Assembly (NCBI RefSeq): GCF_044904665.1
Contig: NZ_JADIKM010000006.1
Coordinates: forward strand, 248,001 to 312,000
Direction: 5' to 3'
Length of the DNA: 64,000 nucleotides
Source of the DNA: Dyella_A ginsengisoli
GTDB lineage: Bacteria > Pseudomonadota > Gammaproteobacteria > Xanthomonadales > Rhodanobacteraceae
Positions 34,655 through 43,135 of the stretch are shown here, in pieces. Both the position numbers and the translations under genes were made by a program. Position 1 is the stretch's first letter, and each line of letters begins with the position of its first letter. The notes below the pieces were generated by a model. It worked only from the letters and a program-made list of their open reading frames with translations, did not search any database and had not been told where the DNA came from.

Positions 34655-36529
34655 TCAGGCGGCGCGGCGCTTGAGATGCACCAGCAGCAGCGAGATCGCC
34701 GCCGGCGTGACGCCGCTGATGCGCGCGGCCTGGCCCAGCGTGGCCGGCTGCACGCGCTTGAGCTTGAGCAGCACTTCGGCGGACAGGCCGCGCACTTTGT
34801 CGTAGTCGAAGCTCGCCGGGATCGCGGTGTGCTCGTGGCGGCGCGCGCGCTCGATCTCCTCGCGCTGGCGTTCGAGGTAGCCGGCGTACTTGGTCTGCAC
34901 TTCCACCTGGGCGGCCACGTCCTCGTGCGCCACGGCCGGACCCAGCTCGGGCACCGCGGCCAGCCGGGCGTAATCCAGCTCCGGCCGGCGCAGCAGGTCC
35001 AGCGCGTTGGTTTCGCGGCTCACCGCGATGCCGAGGTGGCGCTCGATCGCCGCGCCCAGCGCGTTGTTCGGCGCAGCCCACAGCGCGCCCAGACGCTGCG
35101 TCTCGCGTTCGACCGCGTCGCGCTTGCTGCGCAGTGCGTCGTAGCGCTCGGTGGGCACCACGCCCAGCGCGTGGCCGGTCTCGGTGAGGCGCAGGTCGGC
35201 GTTGTCCTCGCGCAGGTGCAGACGGTATTCGGCGCGCGAGGTGAACATGCGGTACGGCTCGATGGTGCCGTTGCTGGTGAGGTCGTCGATCAGCACGCCG
35301 ATGTAGGCCTCGTCGCGGCGCGGGTACCACGGCGCTTTGCCCTGGGTCGCGAGCGCGGCATTGAGCCCGGCGATCAGGCCCTGCGCGCCGGCTTCCTCGT
35401 AGCCGGTGGTGCCGTTGATCTGGCCGGCGAAATACAGGCCACCGATCGCCTTGGTCTCCAGCCAGGGATGGAGACCGCGCGGATCGAAGTAGTCGTACTC
35501 GATGGCGTAGCCGGGGCGGGTGATGTGGGCGTGCTCGAAGCCCTTGATCGAGCGCACCAGCGCCAGCTGCACGTCGAACGGCAGCGAGGTGGAGATGCCG
35601 TTGGGGTAGATCTCGAAGGTGTCCAGCCCTTCCGGCTCGATGAACACCTGGTGCGAGCCCTTCTCCGCAAAGCGCACCACCTTGTCCTCGATCGACGGGC
35701 AGTAGCGCGGCCCCACGCCTTCGATCTGGCCGCTGTACAGCGGCGAGCGGTCGAGCGCGCCGCGGATCAGCTCGTGTGTCTGCCCGGAGGTGTGAGTGAT
35801 CCAGCAGCTGACCTGGCGAGGATGTTCATCGCGGCTGCCGAGGTAGGAAAACACCGGGGCCGGATCGTCGCCGGGCTGCTCCTCCAGCTCGCTGAAGTCG
35901 ATGCTGCGCAGGTCGATGCGCGGCGGCGTGCCGGTCTTCAGGCGGTCGGCCGCCACGGGCAGCTCGCGCAGCTTTTGCGCCAGCGTGCTGGCCGGCGGAT
36001 CACCCGCGCGGCCACCGGCGTACTGCGCCGGACCGATGTGGATCTTGCCGGCGAGGAAGGTGCCGGCGGTCAGCACCACGGCCGGCGCGTGGAAGCTCAG
36101 CCCCATCTGGGTGATCACGCCGGTGACCCGGCCGCCCTCGATGATCAGGTCGTCCACGGCCTGCTGGAACAGGTCGAGGTTGGGCTGGGTCTCGACGATC
36201 CGGCGGATCGCAGCTTTATAGAGGGAACGATCGGCCTGGCAACGGGTGGCACGCACGGCCGGGCCCTTGGAGGCATTGAGCGTGCGCCACTGGATGCCGG
36301 CGCGGTCGGCCGCGCGAGCCATGGCGCCACCCAGCGCGTCGATCTCCTTCACCAAATGGCCCTTGCCGATGCCGCCGATGGCCGGGTTGCAGCTCATCTG
36401 GCCGATCGTCTCGATGTTGTGGCTGAGCAGCAGCGTGCGTGCGCCGCTGCGCGCGGCAGCGAGCGCGGCCTCGGTGCCGGCATGGCCGCCGCCGATCACG
36501 ATGACGTCGTAGGGTGTCGGGTGACGCAT
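34655..36529 (-). CDS. mnmG: tRNA uridine-5-carboxymethylaminomethyl modification enzyme MnmG
   Basis: 624 aa. FAD-binding N-terminus YDVIVIGGGHAGTEAALAAA, the signature LLLSHNIETIGQMSCNPAIG then GIGKGHLVKEID, SKGPAVRATRCQADR, and the C-terminal helical GidA-associated domain (YAGYLERQREEIERARRHE). With MnmE it modifies U34 of tRNAs reading split-box codons, in the cytoplasm. Full length; single gene here, no mnmE beside it. Confidence 0.98.
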   Translation of the reverse strand: MRHPTPYDVIVIGGGHAGTEAALAAARSGARTLLLSHNIETIGQMSCNPAIGGIGKGHLVKEIDALGGAMARAADRAGIQWRTLNASKGPAVRATRCQADRSLYKAAIRRIVETQPNLDLFQQAVDDLIIEGGRVTGVITQMGLSFHAPAVVLTAGTFLAGKIHIGPAQYAGGRAGDPPASTLAQKLRELPVAADRLKTGTPPRIDLRSIDFSELEEQPGDDPAPVFSYLGSRDEHPRQVSCWITHTSGQTHELIRGALDRSPLYSGQIEGVGPRYCPSIEDKVVRFAEKGSHQVFIEPEGLDTFEIYPNGISTSLPFDVQLALVRSIKGFEHAHITRPGYAIEYDYFDPRGLHPWLETKAIGGLYFAGQINGTTGYEEAGAQGLIAGLNAALATQGKAPWYPRRDEAYIGVLIDDLTSNGTIEPYRMFTSRAEYRLHLREDNADLRLTETGHALGVVPTERYDALRSKRDAVERETQRLGALWAAPNNALGAAIERHLGIAVSRETNALDLLRRPELDYARLAAVPELGPAVAHEDVAAQVEVQTKYAGYLERQREEIERARRHEHTAIPASFDYDKVRGLSAEVLLKLKRVQPATLGQAARISGVTPAAISLLLVHLKRRAA

Positions 36530-36729
36530 GGAACTGACCTGCTGGGTCCAAAAGTGGACGTGATTGGGCGATATGGTAAGTCGGCGTCAGTCGATGCGCC
36601 GGGCTCCCTGTTGCTGGCACGAATCGTGCAAAACCTCGGGCGCACTTTTCACGGGCAGACGCAGCGCAGTCGATGCGCGCCGAGACGGAACGACAGGGGT
36701 TCCGCCGCGTGCCGGGGAAAGGAAGCAAT

Positions 36730-36751
36730 GACGGCGCCTTCGGGCGCCGTC
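36730..36751 (+). terminator. Tandem hairpin 1
   Basis: gacggcgcc (36730-36738) pairs perfectly with ggcgccgtc (36743-36751) across the stable UUCG-type loop, followed by tcccttt. No gene ends here on either strand. Confidence 0.6.
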
Positions 36752-36774
36752 TCCCTTTGTGGGGTCCGCAAATA

Positions 36775-36810
36775 CAAAGCCCCGCGCCATGTGGCGCGGG
36801 GCTTTGTTTT
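36775..36810. terminator. Tandem hairpin 2 (strong)
   Basis: A perfect 15-bp stem (36775-36789 with 36792-36806) closes a 2-base spacer and is followed by TTTT; on the minus strand TTTGTATTT follows. It is a strong bidirectional terminator. It can stop leftward pepN read-through before mnmG, or end a small rightward RNA. Confidence 0.75.
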
Positions 36811-36817
36811 GAGAGAT

Positions 36818-36878
36818 CTGGCGTCCGGCGGTCTCAGGAACAGGGGGAATCCAGGATGACCGTGTTGCCGGACGCCAG
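36818..36878. repeat. Long-loop inverted repeat
   Basis: ctggcgtccggc (36818-36829) pairs perfectly with gccggacgccag (36867-36878) around 37 bases that include gggggaatccaggatgac, resembling one arm of a dispersed intergenic repeat. The remaining bases of 36530-37041 contain no gene that I can support. Confidence 0.55.
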
Positions 36879-37041
36879 AAACCGGGAAATCGAGTGTTGC
36901 TGGCGACCAAAACGTCGGTGACGTGGGCTCGATATTCGACTCGTGCGCGTGAACCCGGTGTGACTGAAATGGCCCTTTTGGCCTTATGGCGGCAGCACCT
37001 GACGCGATGCGTCAGTTCCGGTGGCGTACGCACAAAAGAGA

Positions 37042-37057
37042 CGTGACGAGCATCACA
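37042..37057. promoter_or_regulatory. CRP/Clp-like binding site
   Basis: CGTGA-cgagca-TCACA matches the CRP consensus TGTGA-N6-TCACA at 9 of 10 positions. Xanthomonadales encode a CRP homologue (Clp). It ends 5 bases before the sigma-54 -24 element, so bound protein could block or help that promoter. Confidence 0.55.
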
Positions 37058-37061
37058 TTGT

Positions 37062-37077
37062 TGGCACGCCGAATGCA
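37062..37077 (+). promoter_or_regulatory. Sigma-54 (RpoN) promoter
   Basis: TGGCACG-CCGA-ATGCA matches TGGCACG-N4-TTGCW except for one T. The invariant GG (37063-37064) and GC (37075-37076) are exactly 10 bases apart, as sigma-54 requires. Transcription should begin near 37088, 35 bases before the ATG at 37123. The enhancer-binding protein site is not identified. Confidence 0.65.
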
Positions 37078-37122
37078 TTCCCCCTGTCGGGACAACCGCA
37101 TCAATCCGAAGGGGTACGCGTC

Positions 37123-37308
37123 ATGGACATGAGCATCAATTTCGAACCGGTCTATCAGCAGCACGATCTGTGGATGGAGATTGGTCGCGTCGAGATGGCG
37201 ATGGAGCAGCTCGAGCGCCGCGGCGAGCGCGAGCGCAGCACGCTGCGTCCGCGTCTGGAGTCGCGCCGCCACCGTCTGCTCGAACAGCTGCAGCAGCTCT
37301 CCGCCTGA
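37123..37308 (+). CDS. Small helical protein, unknown function, under a predicted sigma-54 promoter
   Basis: 61 aa (MDMSINFEPVYQQHDLWMEI ...). It is almost entirely helical, with alternating Leu/Glu/Arg (VEMAMEQLERRGERERSTLR, SRRHRLLEQLQQLSA) and could form a coiled-coil dimer. A GAAGGGG ribosome site precedes the ATG; a second ATG lies two codons on. I recognise no family. The sigma-54 promoter just upstream supports a real gene, perhaps tied to motility, pili or nitrogen/stress control, which RpoN serves in this group; that is inference. Confidence 0.65.
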   Translation: MDMSINFEPVYQQHDLWMEIGRVEMAMEQLERRGERERSTLRPRLESRRHRLLEQLQQLSA

Positions 37309-37425
37309 GCTGACCAACCGTACCGGTCACGGTACGAGCTACCTTCGGTACGACGTGGAGCAGGCACTGCTCCGTCGCGCCGAAGGTCGGCGAGGGACGC
37401 CAGGCGTCTCCGCTTCGCGGATCGA

Positions 37426-40062
37426 TCAGCTCTTCAGCACGCCCGCGACGATTTCCGCCAGATTCCGCGACAGCTCCGGCTTTTCAGCCAGCGCTGACAG
37501 CACCCGTCTGGCCGCGTCGCGGCGCACCGGCTCCAGCCTCTGCCAGCCATTGAAGGCGGTGGCCAGTCGCGCGGCAATCTGCGGATTGAGTGCATCGAGC
37601 GCCACCAGGCGCTCGGCCAGCAGCTGGTAGCCCGCGCCGTCGGCGCGATGGAAGCCGCTCGGGTTGCCGCTGGCGAAAGTGCCCAGCAGGGCGCGCGCGC
37701 GGTTGGGATTCTTCAGTGTGAAGGCCGGATCGCTCTCGAGCGAGCGCACGCGCTCCAGCGCTCTCTCGCCCGGCAGCTGCGCCTGCACCGCGAACCACTT
37801 GTCCAGCGCCAGCGGATTGTCCGCGTGGCGGCGACGGAAATCGGCCAAGGCGTCGGCGGCCGATGCCGCGTCGCTGCGCACCAGCACCGACAGTGCGGCC
37901 AGGCGATCGGTCATGCCCTGCGCCCGCCGGTATTGGGCGTCGGCACGAGCCTGCGCCGTGGGCGCATCGATCAGCGCGAGCAGTTCGAGCACGCGGCGCT
38001 TGAGCCGCCGCTGCGCCTTGGCCACCGCATCGAGCTGCAGCGGTCCGGCCACCTCGAGCGCGGCCAGGCGTTGCGCCAAGGCGAATGCGCCGATCGTCTC
38101 GGCCAGCTGCTTCTGCAGTTGCTGTCGCAAGGCGTGGATCTGCGCCGGATCCACCTCCTGCTCGCGCTCTGCCAGCTCCACCTCGCCCGGCGGCGTCAGC
38201 AGGTCGGCCAGCAGGGCCGGGTCCAGCGTGGGGTCCGCAAACAGCTGCGCCAGCGCGTTACACCATGCTTGCAGGGCGATCTGCCCGCCATGGCGGCAGT
38301 CGTCGAACGCCAGCGCGGCCAGCTGCTGGCCGGCCTCCCAGCGGTTGAAGCCGTCCGGATCATGGGTGAGCAGCAGGGCGAGGTCGGCCGGGGCGTAGTC
38401 GCACTCCAGGATCACCGGCGCGGAGAATCCGCGCAGCAGCGAGGGCACCGGCGAGCGCTCGATTTCGTCGAACGCGAACGTCTGTTCGTCCCGGTCGAGC
38501 ACCACCACCGCCTCATGGCCGACCGTCTGGCCGTCCATGCGCAGCGCCAGCATGCGGCCATCGCGATCGAACAGCGCCAGCTTCACCGGGATCGGCAGCG
38601 GCGGCTTCTCCGGCAGGTCGGCATGGGCCTGCGCGTGCTGCGACAGCGTGAGCGTGTAGCGGCGCGCGCCGGCGTCGAAGTGTCCGCGTGCGCGCAGTCG
38701 GGGCGTGCCTGCTTGGCCGTACCAGGCGAGATAGGGCATCAGGTCCAGATCGTTGGCGTCGCCCAGCGCGGCAAGGAAATCCTCGATCGTGGCGGCGCGG
38801 CCGTCGTTGCGTTCGAAGTAGCGGTCCATGCCGCGACGGAAGCCCTCCGGTCCCAGCTTGCCGGCCAGCATGCGCACCAGTTCCGAGCCCTTCTCGTACA
38901 CCGTGGCGGTGTAGAAGTTGTTGATCTCGCGGTACTCGGCCGGGCGCACCGGATGCGCCAGCGGGCCGGCATCCTCGGGGAACTGCGCGCGGCGCAGCAG
39001 GGCCACGTCCTCGATGCGCTTGAGCGCGGTCGAGTTCATGTCGGCGGAGAACTGCTGTTCGCGGAATACCGTGAGCCCTTCCTTCAGCGAGAGCTGGAAC
39101 CAGTCGCGGCAGGTCACGCGGTTGCCGCTCCAGTTGTGGAAATACTCGTGGGCCACCACCGCCTCCACCGCCTTGTATTCGTCGTCGGTGGTGGTGTCCG
39201 GGTCGGCCAGCAGGTACTTCGCGTTGAAGATGTTGAGGCCCTTGTTCTCCATCGCGCCCATGTTGAAGTCGTGCGTGGCGACGACGTGGAACACGTCCAG
39301 GTCGTAGTGGCGCCCGTAGGCCTGCTCGTCCCAGCGCATGCAGCGCTCGAGCGCATCCATCGCGTAGTGGCAGCTGTCGATCACGTTGGCTTCGGACCAG
39401 ATCACCAGCTTCACCGTGCGGCCTTCGCCGGTGAGGTAGTCGCGCTCGATCTTCTCAAGCCGTCCGGCGACCAGCGCGAACAGGTAGCAGGGCTTGGGAT
39501 GCGGATCGACGAAGCGCGCCCAGTGGCGACCGTCCGGCAAGTCGCCCGCACCGTCCGGGTTGCCGCCGGCCAGCAGCACGGGAAAGCGCGCGCGGTCGGC
39601 CTGCAGCGTCACCGTGTAGCGGGTCAGCACGTCGGGGCGATCGGGGAAAAACGTGATGTGGCGGAAGCCTTCCGCCTCGCACTGCGTGAGCAGGAACCCG
39701 GCCTCGCGGCTGCCGGAGAGATACAAGCCTTCCAGTGCGGTGTTGGCGGCGGGGTGGGTGCGCACGCGGGTAGTCAGCACGCTGCCGTCGCTCACGCCAT
39801 CCACCTCCAGCACGCCGTCGGCGTAGCGCCATGCGCCGGCGTCCAGCGGCTGCTCGTCCAGCGCGATCGCCAGCAGCTCCAGCCCCTCGCCGTCCAGCCG
39901 TAGCGGCCTGCTGGCGTCGCCGCGCAGATGCAGGCGGGCGGTGACCTCGGTGGTGTCGATGCCGAGCTCGAAGCTCAGCTCGATCGATTCCACGCGCCAC
40001 GCGGGCGGGGCGTAGTCGCGCAGGCGGATCGGAGCGGTGGCGTGGTCGTGACGGTCGGACAT
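37426..40062 (-). CDS. pepN: Aminopeptidase N
   Basis: 878 aa M1 family metallopeptidase, E. coli PepN type (~870 aa). The exopeptidase motif MGAMENKGLN and zinc site HEYFH (His305, Glu306, His309) with Glu328 in LSLKEGLTV follow the N-terminal beta domain; the C-terminal half is the DUF3458 Ig-like and helical-repeat region. It removes N-terminal residues from peptides in the cytoplasm. It is divergent from the epimerase gene with only 65 bp between starts. Confidence 0.97.
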   Translation of the reverse strand: MSDRHDHATAPIRLRDYAPPAWRVESIELSFELGIDTTEVTARLHLRGDASRPLRLDGEGLELLAIALDEQPLDAGAWRYADGVLEVDGVSDGSVLTTRVRTHPAANTALEGLYLSGSREAGFLLTQCEAEGFRHITFFPDRPDVLTRYTVTLQADRARFPVLLAGGNPDGAGDLPDGRHWARFVDPHPKPCYLFALVAGRLEKIERDYLTGEGRTVKLVIWSEANVIDSCHYAMDALERCMRWDEQAYGRHYDLDVFHVVATHDFNMGAMENKGLNIFNAKYLLADPDTTTDDEYKAVEAVVAHEYFHNWSGNRVTCRDWFQLSLKEGLTVFREQQFSADMNSTALKRIEDVALLRRAQFPEDAGPLAHPVRPAEYREINNFYTATVYEKGSELVRMLAGKLGPEGFRRGMDRYFERNDGRAATIEDFLAALGDANDLDLMPYLAWYGQAGTPRLRARGHFDAGARRYTLTLSQHAQAHADLPEKPPLPIPVKLALFDRDGRMLALRMDGQTVGHEAVVVLDRDEQTFAFDEIERSPVPSLLRGFSAPVILECDYAPADLALLLTHDPDGFNRWEAGQQLAALAFDDCRHGGQIALQAWCNALAQLFADPTLDPALLADLLTPPGEVELAEREQEVDPAQIHALRQQLQKQLAETIGAFALAQRLAALEVAGPLQLDAVAKAQRRLKRRVLELLALIDAPTAQARADAQYRRAQGMTDRLAALSVLVRSDAASAADALADFRRRHADNPLALDKWFAVQAQLPGERALERVRSLESDPAFTLKNPNRARALLGTFASGNPSGFHRADGAGYQLLAERLVALDALNPQIAARLATAFNGWQRLEPVRRDAARRVLSALAEKPELSRNLAEIVAGVLKS

Positions 40063-40127
40063 GGGAGAGCGGATCGGGTGGGGCCGATCAGGCTAACATG
40101 GCCGGCCTTGTGGCCAGGTTCACGTCG

Positions 40128-41129
40128 ATGCCGTCCTTCGAGGTTGCCCGCGACGCGCTGGGAGCGAACGCACTGATCGTGCTGCATGACGCCGCGCGGG
40201 GTCGCCGTGTGCGGATCGCCCACCGTGGCGCCACTGTGCTGTCGATCGAGGTGCGCCACCGCGGCCGCGCGATCGATCTGGCCGACGGCTACCGCGACGC
40301 CGCCGAACTCGACGCGCGAGCCAGCTCGCGCTTCGCGGTGATGGTGCCGTTCGCCAACCGCATCGCCGATGCGCGCTACCGTTTCGATGGCACCGACCAC
40401 GACCTGCAGCCCGGCGTGCCGGAAACCGAGCGCGCGGCCCGCCATGGGTTCGTGCGCGGCGTCGATTTCGATCTGCAGGCGCTCAGCGCAGACGACGACG
40501 GCGCGGAAGCGACGTTCACCACCGCGATCCCGGCGAACGCGCACCCCGGCTATCCGTTCGCGATCGCGCTGGCGATCCGCTATCGGCTCGACGCGCGCGG
40601 GCTCACCCTCGAGGCCACCATGCGCAACGTCGGCGATGACGCCGCGCCGTGCTTCTTCGGCTGGCATCCGTATTTCCGCCTCGGCGACACGCCGCTGGCC
40701 TCGTGGGAACTGCAGGTGCCCGCGCGGACCGTGATCGCCGCCGGCGCGGACTACATTCCGCTGGCCGGCGCGGCAGCGCATGTTCCGATCGAGCGCGCGC
40801 CTCCGCTCGATTTCCGCACGCCACGCGCGGTGGGCGCGCTGGAGCTCAACCACGCCTTCGCCGACCTCGCGTCCGACGCCGACGGCCTGCTGCGCAGCCA
40901 CCTGCGTGACCCTTCCAGCGGCCTGGGTCTGGCGCTGTGGCAGGAGCGCGGCGTGATGCTGGCATTCACCGCCGACACGGTGAGTCGCGACGTGCGCGGC
41001 TCGCTGGCGCTGGAGCCCATGGAAAGCTGGGCCGACGCTTTCAACCGGGCCGATTGCGCCGACGCGATCCGCCTTGCCCCCGGCGCCGAGCGCCGCTTCC
41101 GCTGCGGCGTGGAGTTCGAAATCGCATGA
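40128..41129 (+). CDS. Aldose 1-epimerase family protein
   Basis: 333 aa galactose-mutarotase-like beta-sandwich. Family positions include NRIADARYRFDG (sugar-binding Asn-Arg), HGFVRGVDF (catalytic His region), FFGWHPYFRL (second His) and the C-terminal LEPMESWADAFNR (catalytic Glu). It would interconvert alpha and beta anomers of a hexose or sugar-phosphate. The ATG at 40128 is preferred because the family N-terminus begins there; an upstream in-frame ATG at 40098 sits directly on a possible -10 (gctaacat). Its stop overlaps the start of the PLP enzyme gene (ATGA). Confidence 0.88.
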   Translation: MPSFEVARDALGANALIVLHDAARGRRVRIAHRGATVLSIEVRHRGRAIDLADGYRDAAELDARASSRFAVMVPFANRIADARYRFDGTDHDLQPGVPETERAARHGFVRGVDFDLQALSADDDGAEATFTTAIPANAHPGYPFAIALAIRYRLDARGLTLEATMRNVGDDAAPCFFGWHPYFRLGDTPLASWELQVPARTVIAAGADYIPLAGAAAHVPIERAPPLDFRTPRAVGALELNHAFADLASDADGLLRSHLRDPSSGLGLALWQERGVMLAFTADTVSRDVRGSLALEPMESWADAFNRADCADAIRLAPGAERRFRCGVEFEIA

Positions 41130-42097
41130 ATCAGCACGCGCTTCCCACCATCGAAACCATCCGCGACGCCGCCGCGCGCATCGCCTCGCATGCCGTGGTC
41201 ACGCCGGTGCTGCGCAGCGATGCGCTCGACGCGTTGGCCGGCGCCCAGCTGCACTTCAAGTGCGAGAACTTCCAGCGTGGCGGGGCCTTCAAGTTCCGCG
41301 GCGCCTGCAACGCGGTGTGGTCGCTGGATGACGCCGACGCCCGCCTCGGCGTGGTCACCCACTCGTCCGGCAACCACGGCAGCGCGCTGGCGCTGGCGGC
41401 CGCCACGCGCGGCATCGCCGCCCACGTGGTGGTGCCCGAGGGCGCGGTGCAGGCCAAGCTCGACCTGATCGCGCGCGCCGGCGCGGTGCTGCATCGCTGT
41501 GCACCGAACCAGGCCGCGCGCGAGGCGATGGCCGAACACGTGCAGCGCGACACCGGCGCCGTGCTGGTGCATCCGTATGCCGACGCGCGGGTGATGGCCG
41601 GGCAGGGCACGATCGCGCTGGAGCTGCTCGCGCAGGTGCCCACGCTGGATGCGCTGGTCACGCCGGTGGGCGGTGGCGGACTGGCCGCCGGCGTGGCGAT
41701 CGCCGCGCACGCGCTGCGCCCGGGCCTGCCGTTGTTTGCCGCGGAGCCGGCCGGTGCCGACGATGCCGCGCGTTCGCTGGCCGCCGGTCACCGCATCGAG
41801 AGCGTTGCTCCCGATACCGTCTGTGACGGCCTGCGCGCGCTGGTCGGCGAGCCGAACCTGCACGCGTTGCGCGAGCACGCGGTGGAGGTGATCACGGTCA
41901 CCGACGCGGAAACCATCGCCGCGATGCGGCTGATCTGGGGCGAGCTCAAGATCATCGCAGAGGTCTCCTGCGCCACCGTGCTGGCCGCGGTGCTGAAGGC
42001 GCCAGAACGCTTCGCCGGTCGCCACGTCGGCCTGGTGCTCACTGGCGGCAATGTGGATCTCGACGCGCTGCCCTGGGGCACGACGCCGCACCCCTGA
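41126..42097 (+). CDS. PLP-dependent threonine dehydratase/serine racemase-like enzyme
   Basis: 323 aa fold-type II PLP enzyme. Lys56 in GGAFKFRGA is the Schiff-base lysine; THSSGNHGSALALAA binds the substrate carboxylate; TPVGGGGLAAG binds the PLP phosphate. Length and lack of a regulatory C-terminal domain fit catabolic threonine deaminase, serine racemase or 3-hydroxyaspartate ammonia-lyase. It removes ammonia from hydroxy-amino acids or racemises Ser. It overlaps the epimerase stop by ATGA, so the two are co-translated although no shared pathway is obvious. Confidence 0.88.
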   Translation: MNQHALPTIETIRDAAARIASHAVVTPVLRSDALDALAGAQLHFKCENFQRGGAFKFRGACNAVWSLDDADARLGVVTHSSGNHGSALALAAATRGIAAHVVVPEGAVQAKLDLIARAGAVLHRCAPNQAAREAMAEHVQRDTGAVLVHPYADARVMAGQGTIALELLAQVPTLDALVTPVGGGGLAAGVAIAAHALRPGLPLFAAEPAGADDAARSLAAGHRIESVAPDTVCDGLRALVGEPNLHALREHAVEVITVTDAETIAAMRLIWGELKIIAEVSCATVLAAVLKAPERFAGRHVGLVLTGGNVDLDALPWGTTPHP

Positions 42098-42344
42098 TCC
42101 GTGCCGGCGGCCGCAGGCCGCATCAAAAAACGGTTTTCGTCAGGTCGCCACGCATCGCACGCGTTCGATGCCGCGTTCGCGTGCATCCGCCACCGGCGCC
42201 CGCGCGTAGACGCTCGTGCCTCGCGTTGCCGTCACGGGACTGACGCCGCCACGGCAAGCCCATGTCCCGACACGCGAACCGCCGGTTCGCCAGCGGCGTT
42301 CGGGCGTCATTCCTCCGCTCCTTTGAAAAGGTCACGCAACGGCC

Positions 42345-43067
42345 ATGCACCACTACAACTATCTGCTCGTGCTTCTTTCCTACATCGTCGCGGCACTCGG
42401 CTCGTTCACCGCGCTGCGGCTGATCGGCGGTCTCGCCCACGCGCGCGCTGGCCGCGAGCGCACGCTCACCATCCTCACCGCCAGCGTGGTGATGGGGCTG
42501 GGCGGCATCTGGGCGATGCACTTCATCGCGATGCTGGCCTGCCACATGCCCGGGCCGGTGACCTACGATATTCCGCTCACCGCGCTGTCGGCCGCGGTGG
42601 CCGTGCTCGCCTGTCTGGTGGGCTTGACGCTGGCCTCGCGCGAGCATCATTCGGCGATGACCCTGGTCACCTCCGGCAGCTACATGGGCATCGGCGTGGC
42701 CGCCATGCACTACCTGGGCATGTACGCCATGCGTCTGCCGGCCGCGGTGGGCTACGACGGCGGTACGGCCGCGCTGTCGGTGGTGGTGGCCATCGTGGCG
42801 TCGATCGCCGCGCTGTGGATCGCGTTCGACCAGCGAGGCCCGGTGAAGACCATCGTCGGTGCGCTGGTGATGGGCCTGGCCGTGTGCGGCATGCACTACA
42901 CCGGCATGGCGGCGGCGGACTTCGAGCCCAACCAGATGGTCGTGCGCGCCGGTGGCCTCGGCGGCGAGTACCTCGGCCTGGTGGTGTTTGCGGCGGTGGG
43001 AGCGCTGCTGCTGGTGGTACTGATCGGCGTGGTCAGCCGCCAGCGTCGGTTCGCGTTCGACGGCTGA
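42345..43067 (+). CDS. Stand-alone MHYT-domain integral membrane protein
   Basis: 240 aa with about seven membrane helices. Three MHYT-type motifs are seen: MHFIAM, MHYLGM and MHYTGM. MHYT domains are proposed sensors of O2, CO or NO through a bound metal, usually fused to GGDEF/EAL or histidine kinase domains. Here no output domain is attached, so it must signal through a separate partner or act otherwise. The ribosome site is weak. The 247-bp gap upstream and the short gap downstream show no other gene. Confidence 0.9.
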   Translation: MHHYNYLLVLLSYIVAALGSFTALRLIGGLAHARAGRERTLTILTASVVMGLGGIWAMHFIAMLACHMPGPVTYDIPLTALSAAVAVLACLVGLTLASREHHSAMTLVTSGSYMGIGVAAMHYLGMYAMRLPAAVGYDGGTAALSVVVAIVASIAALWIAFDQRGPVKTIVGALVMGLAVCGMHYTGMAAADFEPNQMVVRAGGLGGEYLGLVVFAAVGALLLVVLIGVVSRQRRFAFDG

Positions 43068-43135
43068 GATCGCGGATCATCAGGCCGTATCAATGCCGTG
43101 CGCCGCATGCTTACGCATCGGCGCGCGGCATCGGC

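Noticed and set aside
36587..37078. 163-codon frame on the minus strand in the mnmG-pepN gap
   Set aside because: It runs through the hairpins and dispersed-repeat sequence, has no ribosome site, and resembles spurious frames over such repeats.
37648..39903. 751-codon frame antisense to pepN
   Set aside because: Shadow of pepN; composition typical of antisense high-G+C frames.
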